A stretch of 31,152 nt of DNA from a virus, in IMG/VR virus record IMGVR_UViG_3300025151_000177, positions 1 to 31,152 of that record, one strand, 5' to 3'. Position 1 is the stretch's first letter; the number at the start of each line of letters is the position of its first letter. The notes beneath the pieces were generated by a model that ran no database searches, was not told the origin of the DNA, and saw nothing but the letters and a program-made list of their open reading frames with translations. This document shows, one piece after another, positions 24,061 through 31,047 of this stretch. The translations under genes were made by a program, and so were the position numbers.

Positions 24061-24769
24061 AATAGTTATTTTGTTGCTTTTACTAGCAACGTCCCTTTAT
24101 GCAGCAGACAACGAGGTATACATAGATCAGTCGGGTGCAACATCTAATTTAGACATCGAACAAGTTGGTGGTAGCGGTAACATTATAGGTGGATCAGACG
24201 CTACAGCTGGTGCTTCTAATATGACTCCGTTAGATTTAGACGGCGCAACCATGACGCTAGATGTATTACAGAAAGGTTCAACAAATAAGTTTCTTGGTGA
24301 TATATGGGCAGATAACTATACAGGTTACTTCTCGTTCATAGGGGACAGCAATACGTTTAACATGTCTACAGACGAAACAAACGCAACTGGTGCTGATGGT
24401 TCTAACGTAAACGTTCAGGTTACAGGCAACACAAACACTATGACCCTCAATCACGCCATGACTGCATTAGCAGCAAACTTAGACTTAGACTGGATTGTAC
24501 AGGGTGGAGGCAATAGCATTACAGCATCTATAGATGTAGATGGTGCCACTAACTACATGGATATTGATGGTAATGATAATACTGTAACCTATGATGGCGA
24601 TGGATATGCTGGTGGTTATTTCTACCTAGATCATACAGGTGGATCAAGAACATTTAATATAGATCAGGAATCTACATCTGATAATGATTGGCTCAAGATT
24701 ACCTCTGTTGGCTCTAATGGCACAGTCTGTGTTACTCAGTCAGACGCAGGAAATTCATTCGTCTGTTGA
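24053..24769 (+). CDS. Secreted curlin-like repeat protein
   Basis: This encodes 238 residues from the ATG at 24053 (a GTG two codons earlier is also possible). A signal peptide covers about 1-17 (IVILLLLLATSLYA). The mature start NEVYIDQSGATSNLDIEQVG has the Ile-x-Gln-x-Gly and Asn spacing of CsgA/CsgB repeats. About eight looser beta repeats follow, rich in Asn, Asp, Thr and Gly (NVNVQVTGNTNTMTLNHAM; GNSITASIDVDGATNYMDI; GNDNTVTYDGDG). The last repeat ends TVCVTQSDAGNSFVC with two Cys that may form a disulfide. It is the natural substrate candidate for the CsgG/CsgF channel. It is more divergent and more acidic than curlin, so amyloid formation is unproven. Confidence 0.72.
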   Translation: MNRIVILLLLLATSLYAADNEVYIDQSGATSNLDIEQVGGSGNIIGGSDATAGASNMTPLDLDGATMTLDVLQKGSTNKFLGDIWADNYTGYFSFIGDSNTFNMSTDETNATGADGSNVNVQVTGNTNTMTLNHAMTALAANLDLDWIVQGGGNSITASIDVDGATNYMDIDGNDNTVTYDGDGYAGGYFYLDHTGGSRTFNIDQESTSDNDWLKITSVGSNGTVCVTQSDAGNSFVC

Positions 24770-25805
24770 TATAGGTTCTATATCTGAACTCAGAGGCAAT
24801 GCACAAGTCTTAAGAGACAAACCTTATGGTGCTGAACTAGACTTTGGCATACTCAGTTATGACAAAGTAGAAACTGCAAACGGCCGTATGGGTATTACGT
24901 TTATAGACGAAACGCAGATACGACTGACAGAGAACTCACAAGTGTTGATTGATGAGTTTATCTTTGATCCTGACCCAGATAAATCTAAGATGGCTTTAAC
25001 CTTTGCCAAAGGCACGGCACGGTTTGTTACAGGCAAGCTCAACAGAGTATCGAAAAAGAATATAAAGATACGAACGAACAGTGCAACTATAGGAATAAGA
25101 GGCACAGATTTCACCATAACTGTAGATGAACTAGGAAGGTCATTAGTTATTTTACTACCTAACCCTGACGGTACGTCTAGTGGTGAGATAACAGTTGAAA
25201 CGGCCATGGGTATGGTCATACTCAACCAGCCTTATGAATCTACGGTGGCCAGTGCATTCGAACAAGCTCCTACAAGTCCTGTTATATTAGACATTACCTT
25301 AGATTTGATCGATAACATGTTGATTGTAAATCCTCCAGAGTCTAAAGAAGACTTGCAAGAAGAGGCTCAACAACAAGCTGCAGCAGATTACTTAGACTTT
25401 AACGAGTTAGAAATTGACTACTTGTCAGAAAATTTTTTAGATAATGAAGCAGAGCTAGAATTTACAGAGTTGGATGTAAACTACCTTGACGTTAATTTTT
25501 TAGAAGACCTACTGAATGTGTTAGATGCACTAGCTATATCTAAGGAAGAAGACCAACTTAAACAAGGTGGAGTTGGTATTCGTATTGTTGGAACAGAAAT
25601 AGGACAAGATAAAGATACACAAATAACGACTATAATATCTGGGCAAAATATAAGTTTGACCAGGAAAGTAAGTCAAAGTGTTAAGTTAGATTTAGATGGA
25701 ACACAAAGTTATACAGTGATTTTGCTGCAAGACGGTGTAACCAACACTGTAAAAATAAACGGTGGTTCTTCAACAACTATTACAATAAAACAAGGGACAG
25801 GATAA
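24684..25805 (+). CDS. Secreted FecR-domain protein with curlin-like C-terminus
   Basis: This encodes 373 residues from ATG 24684, or 362 from ATG 24717. The first start gives a plausible signal peptide (SRLPLLALMAQSVLL), read inside the curlin-like gene. Residues about 30-150 form a FecR domain: GSISELRGNAQVLRD, VETANGRMGITFIDETQIRL, GTARFVTGKL and TNSATIGIRGTDFTITVD. An acidic section carries a tandem repeat (DFNELEIDYLSENFLDNE and EFTELDVNYLDVNFLEDL, about 235-270). The C-terminal 75 residues are Thr/Ile/Val beta repeats (VKLDLDGTQSYTVIL, TVKINGGSSTTITIKQG). Secreted FecR domains often occur in envelope proteins. An adaptor or anchor for the fibre is my inference. Confidence 0.75.
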   Translation: MIGSRLPLLALMAQSVLLSQTQEIHSSVDIGSISELRGNAQVLRDKPYGAELDFGILSYDKVETANGRMGITFIDETQIRLTENSQVLIDEFIFDPDPDKSKMALTFAKGTARFVTGKLNRVSKKNIKIRTNSATIGIRGTDFTITVDELGRSLVILLPNPDGTSSGEITVETAMGMVILNQPYESTVASAFEQAPTSPVILDITLDLIDNMLIVNPPESKEDLQEEAQQQAAADYLDFNELEIDYLSENFLDNEAELEFTELDVNYLDVNFLEDLLNVLDALAISKEEDQLKQGGVGIRIVGTEIGQDKDTQITTIISGQNISLTRKVSQSVKLDLDGTQSYTVILLQDGVTNTVKINGGSSTTITIKQGTG

Positions 25806-25845
25806 ACATATTCACCTTAATACGCTAATGCGATAAACTAAGTCA

Positions 25846-28800
25846 ATGGCATTCTTCGGTAAAGACATTACAGCAGCGGATTTAGCTGCGGGCAATCTAC
25901 AAGGTTCTGAAAAAGAAAAGTCAGAGTTTAGTAAAGCTTTGCGATTTGGCTTAGACCAGCCGACAGAGAATGTTGCAACAACGTTACGCGCACTAGGATT
26001 TGACACACAAGCAGATACTTTAAGTGGCTTAATAGATGCTCCTAAAGACTATGACTCAAAAGCAGCTCAGTTTGTAGGAGAGGAGGGAATGTACGACTTT
26101 AGTGCTTTGCCTTTAGCCGTGGTAGAACAAGCGGGGCAACTAGGCGGATCTTTATTATCTAGGGGTATTGGTGCAGGAGCAGGATTTGCGGTTGGTAATG
26201 TTCCTGGAGCAGTTATTGGTGGTTTACTTGGACCAGGATTATTTGAAGCGGTACAGATAGCAGGGCCAGTAGCATTGGAAAGGGCTAGGAATAACGGTAG
26301 GACAGAACCAGATACTTCTGATTGGGCAGCTGCTTTAGGCACAGCAACTTTTTCTGGGGTTTTAAATGCTATCGGTGCTAAAAACATTGGTAGGTTAAAC
26401 ACTACATTAGTTGGTTCAGGAGTGCGAGAAGGAAGCACAGAGTTCTTACAAGGACTCACCGAACAGTTTGGTAGCACAGCTGGTACAGACAAGGGATTAG
26501 AGTTAGATTTGAGACAAGCAGGTGGTGAAGGATTGATAGGTGGTGCTACAGGATTGGGAGCACAAGTTCCTTCTTCTACATTAGGCACAGCTCAGTCACT
26601 AGAAGACCTTAGACAGGACATAATAGGCGACAGCATAACAAATGCAATGTTTGACCAAACTACACCCGATCAAGCTGTAGAAGAAATGGGAGATCAATTA
26701 AGACTAACCCAAGCAGTTGAAAACATGGAGCGGTTTGAACAAGAAGCCGATCAGTATGACCCTGATAATCCAGGAACTTTTACCGATGAAAATGTCATCC
26801 AAGATTTTTTAGTTAACAACGATCAGTTTTTAGAAAATCAAATTCAAAGTCAATTTGGCGAACAGTTAACAAGCAATGAACAGTTTGATTTATTTGTAAA
26901 CGTGCAAGATTACATACGAGATCACTTTGAATTTTTTGATCCTAGAACAGACATCACGCCCCGTGACGCATTAAGGCAAATATCAGAAACTGTAAGACAA
27001 CAAGCAGGAGTTCTTTTAGATAGAGCTAATTTAGCAAAAGTAGAGTCGGGCACAGACCCACGTTATGTTGGGCCAGGGTCTATGAATATAAATCTTAACG
27101 CAAAAGAAGAGTTGTACGCTACACAACCACCTGTTCCTAATATTAATATGACTAACAGGCGAGGCATAACGTCTATAGAATCAGGTATCGATCCTAATTT
27201 TTTGACTCAATCTATTTTGATAGAAGACGGAATATTAGATCAACGTTTGCCGAAAGACCCTAACAAGGCTGTAAATCCTCAAGGGTTACTGCAAGAATTA
27301 GGCGTGAAAGAAACTAATAAAAATTGGTTTGAAACATCAAAAAGAGGAAACAAAAAAGTTGTTAGTGAAGTTGTAAACACAGAAATAGCTCCTTTCTTAA
27401 AAGCTAAAAAAGACGCAGGTGAAAAAGTTACTCGTGCAGAGATAGAAAACATACTTTACGATTCTTTAAACCGACATATATCTTTTTACGAAATGGGACA
27501 ATCAACTCAACATAACGGCGGCTTTACGTTTAAAAATGACGGATTAGCAGAGCTGTTTCCCGAAGTATCATTATCAGACCGATATTTTGAACTTTGGAAT
27601 CATTACGTTCCTTTGATACCAGAAGGCTCCGTTTTAGAAACTAGCCCTTATTTTAACCGTGACGGTAATGACAGTAATCATAGTCCTCATGGCGATGGTG
27701 CAAACATGTGGACACGTGGTTTTGAGGTTGAACATCCAGACGGATCAGGACCAGGAACATTGATTGCAGAAAATCAATCTAAACTTCATGGACACTCACA
27801 AGACCCAGGTAAACCTGATGAAATGTATTTTTCTTCAACGGGGATTGAAGAAGACACGTCTCAATTTGATGCTATAAAGAGAAGACAAGACGATTATGGT
27901 GAGGCTTACGAAGATTTTAGGATACAGGTTGATGATTCTAGTCTTTCAGGAAATATTGCCTCTCTTCTTTTAGAAGATCCTAGTCAGTATGGTCAGTACA
28001 GAGATGTTGCTCTTGTGCCTCTAGAACAAGAGTTAAGTTCAATATCTGATAAGTTTGCAAAAGAAACTAAACTGCTAAAAGAAAGACAAGTTAAAGAAAG
28101 TAACGATGCTTTTGTAGAAGCTATTGTTGAGTCTCAGCCTCTTGGAAACTTAGGTATATTGATAGATCAAAACCGTTTTCAAGAATTTATGGATCAACCC
28201 GCACAAGCCTTAGATGTGTTTGAGACGTTAGGGAAACAAAGAAGGAATAAATTTAATGAATACGTTCTTTTAAACCATGGTTTTAACCTTAGACTCGAGT
28301 CAGTGACTAATAGAAATTATGACCAAAGAACTTTTAGACCAATTAACAATAAAATAATTGATCTTGCCAACCAACCTGACAAAGAATTGGACCTTAAACA
28401 GACTACAGATAGAGTAGAATTAATATTAGATTACAGTCCTAAATTCGCTGAGAAATACGATACTTTCAATAGTTTGATTGCAGCGTCAGACAACTATCCT
28501 ACTGCTACAGAAATGAGAGAGTTAGAACAGTACGAAGCTAGAATGAGAAATACTAACAAAACAGTGTTTCCTGACTACCCCTTCAAAAACAATTACCCTG
28601 CGATGAACTTACGGAAAGTAATAACTAAAGCTTTAGACAAGGGCAATAACTACGTTTTCATAGGGACTATAGGCTCAGGAGGAGCTCCGCCATCTGTGTA
28701 CAGAGCCCAGAAAAAAGAAGCTGAAAATATTGCAGAAGTTATAGCCAGTTATAGGGGCGATTTAAAAGCAGACGATTTATTTAAAATGTTGCCAGATTCA

Positions 28801-28947
28801 GCAGATGTGCCAGGAGGCCCGTACTACGCATTAGACATAAGGCCGTTAAAACAGTTGATAGAAGCTAAAGTGTTTAAAGGATTCAAGGGTTACAAAGAAG
28901 GTGGTTTAATTATGAATTACGGTGATTATGGAAGGAGTTATATTTAA
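25846..28947 (+). CDS. Large ejection / polyvalent-type protein (1033 residues)
   Basis: This encodes 1033 residues. Residues about 75-160 are Gly/Ala-rich and hydrophobic (LGGSLLSRGIGAGAGFAV, VPGAVIGGLLGPGLFEAV). Then come SGVLNAIGAKNIGRL and REGSTEFLQGLTEQFGS, the layout also seen near the N-terminus of the 1799-residue virion protein. Near residue 640 GTLIAENQSKLHGHSQ recalls the EEIQSDxHQ motif, and at about 910-940 PFKNNYPAMNLRKVITKAL with GNNYVFIGTIG recalls its partner block, both from large polyvalent phage proteins. The end YKEGGLIMNYGDYGRSYI is a common marine-phage C-terminus. It may be injected with the DNA to act early in the host. The enzymatic role is not established. Confidence 0.6.
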   Translation: MAFFGKDITAADLAAGNLQGSEKEKSEFSKALRFGLDQPTENVATTLRALGFDTQADTLSGLIDAPKDYDSKAAQFVGEEGMYDFSALPLAVVEQAGQLGGSLLSRGIGAGAGFAVGNVPGAVIGGLLGPGLFEAVQIAGPVALERARNNGRTEPDTSDWAAALGTATFSGVLNAIGAKNIGRLNTTLVGSGVREGSTEFLQGLTEQFGSTAGTDKGLELDLRQAGGEGLIGGATGLGAQVPSSTLGTAQSLEDLRQDIIGDSITNAMFDQTTPDQAVEEMGDQLRLTQAVENMERFEQEADQYDPDNPGTFTDENVIQDFLVNNDQFLENQIQSQFGEQLTSNEQFDLFVNVQDYIRDHFEFFDPRTDITPRDALRQISETVRQQAGVLLDRANLAKVESGTDPRYVGPGSMNINLNAKEELYATQPPVPNINMTNRRGITSIESGIDPNFLTQSILIEDGILDQRLPKDPNKAVNPQGLLQELGVKETNKNWFETSKRGNKKVVSEVVNTEIAPFLKAKKDAGEKVTRAEIENILYDSLNRHISFYEMGQSTQHNGGFTFKNDGLAELFPEVSLSDRYFELWNHYVPLIPEGSVLETSPYFNRDGNDSNHSPHGDGANMWTRGFEVEHPDGSGPGTLIAENQSKLHGHSQDPGKPDEMYFSSTGIEEDTSQFDAIKRRQDDYGEAYEDFRIQVDDSSLSGNIASLLLEDPSQYGQYRDVALVPLEQELSSISDKFAKETKLLKERQVKESNDAFVEAIVESQPLGNLGILIDQNRFQEFMDQPAQALDVFETLGKQRRNKFNEYVLLNHGFNLRLESVTNRNYDQRTFRPINNKIIDLANQPDKELDLKQTTDRVELILDYSPKFAEKYDTFNSLIAASDNYPTATEMRELEQYEARMRNTNKTVFPDYPFKNNYPAMNLRKVITKALDKGNNYVFIGTIGSGGAPPSVYRAQKKEAENIAEVIASYRGDLKADDLFKMLPDSADVPGGPYYALDIRPLKQLIEAKVFKGFKGYKEGGLIMNYGDYGRSYI

Positions 28948-29366
28948 TGTATGAATACAATTGCACAGTTGAAAAGGTGGTCGACGGAGATACTATCGAC
29001 GTTGTTTTGGATCTTGGGTTTGACATTCTTTACAAGTCTCGTGTTCGCTTATTTGGCATTGATACTCCCGAGTCACGTACTCGTAACAAAGATGAGAAGG
29101 CTAGAGGAAAAATGGCTGGGGCTTTTCTAGAAGAAGCTATCGAGGACGGAGAGAAAATAGTTATACAAACAAAGCTCAAGGACTCCAGAGGTAAGTTTGG
29201 CAGAGTTTTGGGGGATGTTGTTGTAGATGGCATAAATATCAATCAGCTCATGGTTAAATGCCATTTGGCAGTGGCCTATCATGGCCAGTCGAAAGACGAC
29301 GTAGAAGCCGAACACATGCGCAACAGAGACATTCTCATTGAAAAAGGTTTGTTCGAACCAGTATAA
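28947..29366 (+). CDS. Thermonuclease (staphylococcal nuclease-like)
   Basis: This encodes 139 residues, a single SNase domain. VVDGDTIDV supplies Asp15. VRLFGIDTPESR supplies Arg34, Asp39 and Glu42, and KFGRVLGDV supplies Arg86. These match the staphylococcal nuclease positions Asp21, Arg35, Asp40, Glu43 and Arg87, so the active site is complete for Ca-dependent cleavage of DNA and RNA. There is no signal peptide, so it acts in the cytoplasm, probably in host DNA turnover. The start overlaps the preceding stop (TAATG). It is the last protein gene before the structured stretch and terminator at 29405-29634. Confidence 0.93.
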   Translation: MYEYNCTVEKVVDGDTIDVVLDLGFDILYKSRVRLFGIDTPESRTRNKDEKARGKMAGAFLEEAIEDGEKIVIQTKLKDSRGKFGRVLGDVVVDGININQLMVKCHLAVAYHGQSKDDVEAEHMRNRDILIEKGLFEPV

Positions 29367-29404
29367 ATACCTATACATATCCCATAGCCTGAAGTAGAAT
29401 ACAT

Positions 29405-29516
29405 CCACGCTGTAGATTTTTAGCCCAGCTGGATGGGGAGCAGCGTGAGGTTATCTAAAACCTTGAAATCCAGAGAGTGCCAGCAGACGGTGTGCTCCAT
29501 AAAGATAACATCTGCA
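29405..29516 (+). ncRNA. Candidate structured RNA in a 3' untranslated region
   Basis: The 284 bases between the thermonuclease stop and the next start hold no convincing gene but several nested stems. CACGCTG (29406-29412) pairs with CAGCGTG (29441-29447) and encloses CCCA/TGGG (29424-29427 with 29434-29437). GTTATCT (29450-29456) pairs with AGATAAC (29503-29509) and encloses GAGTGC/GTGCTC (29475-29480 with 29492-29497, two G-U pairs). The inner-loop bases GCAGA (29483-29487) can pair with TCTGC (29511-29515) as a pseudoknot. It matches no RNA family I can name. It lies upstream of a terminator, so it should be the 3' end of the long plus-strand transcript. Confidence 0.5.
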
Positions 29517-29600
29517 GGAAGAGCTGTTCGAGCCAAAACGTTTTAATTTCATCTTAAAACCTCCAGCCCAGTGATCTTCCGATTAAATAATATTGACAGA

Positions 29601-29634
29601 AGGTCTGGTCTCCTAAAGTCCCAGGCCTTTTGTT
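29601..29634 (+). terminator. Rho-independent terminator after the curli/thermonuclease operon
   Basis: AGGTCTGG (29601-29608) pairs with CCAGGCCT (29621-29628) through 8 base pairs, one of them G-U, with a 12-base loop. The stem runs into TTTTGTT. It closes the transcript that should begin at the promoter near 20957. Confidence 0.75.
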
Positions 29635-29650
29635 ACACTAGGAAACTAAT

Positions 29651-29794
29651 ATGCCTAACAAATACAATGACCTATATAAATTACGTGCTAACACCGACAA
29701 AAACGGAGGTTCTATTGCCGTACGAGTGCCTACAAATCTTTTAGATAAAAACTCTAGAATCTACAGAAGACTAAAGAAAAAAGGAAAGATTTAA
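29651..29794 (+). CDS. Small basic protein (47 residues)
   Basis: ATG at 29651 opens 47 residues, with a core IAVRVPTNLLDKNSRIYRRL and the end KKKGKI. The stop overlaps the next ATG (TAATG), which supports coupled translation, and GGAAAC stands a few bases upstream as a weak ribosome binding site. The strand-then-helix look of VRVPTNLLDKNSRIYRRL is faintly like a DNA-binding ribbon-helix protein, but it is too short to claim. Function unknown. Confidence 0.55.
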   Translation: MPNKYNDLYKLRANTDKNGGSIAVRVPTNLLDKNSRIYRRLKKKGKI

Positions 29795-30060
29795 TGAAAA
29801 TAAAGAAAGGAACAATAATCGCTGACGTTTACGAACAATGCAGTCCCGAAATGAAAGAATGGTTTGATAACGCGGGACCCGAAGAACACGCTATGTTGCT
29901 CGAAGGACTGGTAGAGCACAACCTCATACCTCAAGAAATGTACGACCTGATGAAGGAAGTTATATTGGAGTACGATGGACAAATGACTCCAGAGCACTAC
30001 GCTGACTTTCTTGCCATGTGGTACAGCCCCTCTTTCAAAAAGAACTTTCAATTGCACTAA
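29794..30060 (+). CDS. Small acidic helical protein, function unknown
   Basis: This encodes 88 residues, acidic and predicted helical (EQCSPEMKEWFDNAGPEEHA, MLLEGLVEHNLIPQEMYDLM). The end MTPEHYADFLAMWYSPSFKK is rich in aromatics. It has no signal, membrane or catalytic motif. AAGGAAAG precedes the start, which overlaps the preceding stop. I do not recognise the family; its place between a terminator and structural-type genes gives no firm hint. An antisense frame across the same bases is a shadow. Confidence 0.65.
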   Translation: MKIKKGTIIADVYEQCSPEMKEWFDNAGPEEHAMLLEGLVEHNLIPQEMYDLMKEVILEYDGQMTPEHYADFLAMWYSPSFKKNFQLH

Positions 30061-30086
30061 CCCCTACATTTCTTTATTATTAGCCT

Positions 30087-30755
30087 ATGAATGGCAACGG
30101 CGATTTAGGATCAATAGGCGGAGGATCTACAGGCATAGACAGAATAGACGTGCTTGGTTCAATACCAGGCGGTACTATGGGACTGCCTTCCTCTGCTATG
30201 ACATACATGGGCCCCTTTACTGGTGGCATAGGAGCTTATGCTTCACCGTTTGGAATAGGAGACTTCACACCTAGCATACCTACACCTGTCATGCCTCAGT
30301 TTCAAGAAGAAAAAACCTTCGGCCAAAAGGCTGGTGAAAGTATCAAAAATTTTTTAAAGCGTTTGGCGAGGATTCATCCAGCCACGCGTAATGCAATGTT
30401 TGTACGTGACTTTATAAAAGGTTTACAAAACTCAGACAGCCCACAGGAATTTGTTAAAGGCGTATTGGGCAATCTAGCTATGAGTAAGGTAGGAGGCAAA
30501 CTAGGCGTTTCTCCCATGGCTCGTGCGGGCATAGGAACATTACGAAATGTGAGTCAAGGCAGAATGACACCAGGGCAAGGTTTAGCCAGTCTTGGCACAT
30601 CAGCAGCTTTTAGACAAGGAGCACCGTCAATCTTTAAATCGGCGTACGACAAAGGCGGAATGAACGCGGTGTACGGTGTCGCTACGTTGTTAGGTATGGC
30701 ACAAAACGCTGCTCAGCGAAAAATTATGCAACCAGGACCAGGTGGCGATGGGTAA
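30087..30755 (+). CDS. Putative virion protein, Gly-rich N-terminus
   Basis: This encodes 222 residues. The first 75 are Gly/Pro/Ile-rich and low in charge (GDLGSIGGGSTGIDRIDVLG, GTMGLPSSAMTYMGPFTGGI). A basic helical section follows (SIKNFLKRLARIHPATRNAM, FVRDFIKGLQ), then an Ala/Gly-rich end (GIGTLRNVSQGRMTPGQGLA; YGVATLLGMAQNAAQRK). The composition is like that of internal virion proteins at 5918-6886. It ends 8 bases after the next gene begins. No family is recognised; a minor structural or ejection protein is a reasonable guess. Confidence 0.6.
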   Translation: MNGNGDLGSIGGGSTGIDRIDVLGSIPGGTMGLPSSAMTYMGPFTGGIGAYASPFGIGDFTPSIPTPVMPQFQEEKTFGQKAGESIKNFLKRLARIHPATRNAMFVRDFIKGLQNSDSPQEFVKGVLGNLAMSKVGGKLGVSPMARAGIGTLRNVSQGRMTPGQGLASLGTSAAFRQGAPSIFKSAYDKGGMNAVYGVATLLGMAQNAAQRKIMQPGPGGDG

Positions 30756-30876
30756 AGGATCCAAGCCAAGACCTCTATCAATATCTCCTGAAAAGTTCAG
30801 CGATAACTGGGATAAGATCTTCAATCGACGTAAAAAACCTTTAAGCGGTAGCCTGTCGGGTAAAGATACTGTATAA
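30748..30876 (+). CDS. Small conserved phage protein, MGKGSKPRP...NWDKIF type
   Basis: This encodes 42 residues: MGKGSKPRPLSISPEKFSDN is followed by WDKIFNRRKKPLSG. The opening GKGS-x-RP and the block F-x-DNWDKIF make up a short protein that I recognise from very many T7-like and marine podoviruses, where it has no assigned function. It begins 8 bases before the end of the previous gene, so it is probably coupled. It is the last plus-strand gene before a strong terminator. The gene call is firm because of the conserved pattern. Confidence 0.75.
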   Translation: MGKGSKPRPLSISPEKFSDNWDKIFNRRKKPLSGSLSGKDTV

Positions 30877-30885
30877 TACATCTTA

Positions 30886-30935
30886 TATAAATCACCTCTT
30901 GGTGTTTATACGTTACACACTGTTTGCCTAGTGTG
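30886..30935 (+). repeat. Two small hairpins in the intergenic stretch
   Basis: TATAAA-T-CACC (30886-30896) pairs with GGTGTTTATA (30901-30910), giving 10 pairs with one bulged T and a TCTT loop. CACACT (30916-30921) pairs with AGTGTG (30930-30935). They follow the last plus-strand stop and precede the strong terminator. They could protect the transcript 3' end; nothing else is visible between 30877 and 30968. Confidence 0.5.
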
Positions 30936-30968
30936 ACCATTGAAAGGCTTAGTTTCACAAAACTATTA

Positions 30969-31005
30969 AAGGGAAGACTTTGTTTAAGTGGTCTTCCCTT
31001 TTTTT
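30969..31005 (+). terminator. Strong Rho-independent terminator
   Basis: AAGGGAAGAC (30969-30978) pairs perfectly with GTCTTCCCTT (30991-31000) around a 12-base loop and runs into TTTTT. It separates the plus-strand gene at 30748-30876 from the converging minus-strand gene that ends at 31046. The minus strand has CCCTTTAATAG behind the same stem, so it may stop transcription both ways. Confidence 0.88.
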
Positions 31006-31017
31006 GTGGACGAGGGA

Positions 31018-31047
31018 CCAAGGACTCGGAACGACGGCCCAAGGACT
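31018..31047. repeat. Direct repeat CCAAGGACT, 21 bases apart
   Basis: CCAAGGACT occurs at 31018-31026 and 31039-31047. The start-to-start distance of 21 bases is two turns of the helix, which would place both copies on one face of the DNA. It lies just after the terminator and touches the stop of the converging gene. It may be a protein-binding site or chance. Confidence 0.4.

Noticed and set aside
26067-26588. 173-codon antisense frame
   Set aside because: It lies wholly inside the 1033-residue gene, opposite its Gly/Ala-rich part. Its Pro/Ser/Ala-rich product is what antisense reading of such codons gives, and there is no ribosome binding site.
29127-29408. 93-codon antisense frame over the thermonuclease end
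   Set aside because: The thermonuclease active site is read on the plus strand, and the antisense product has no recognisable motif.
29405-29530. Possible tRNA, tmRNA or group I intron in the structured stretch
   Set aside because: No cloverleaf, no TTCGA T-arm in the right frame, no CCA end and no conserved intron core could be found by eye.
29593-29598. Perfect TTGACA -35 box
   Set aside because: No acceptable -10 lies 16-18 bases downstream; that space is taken by the terminator stem.
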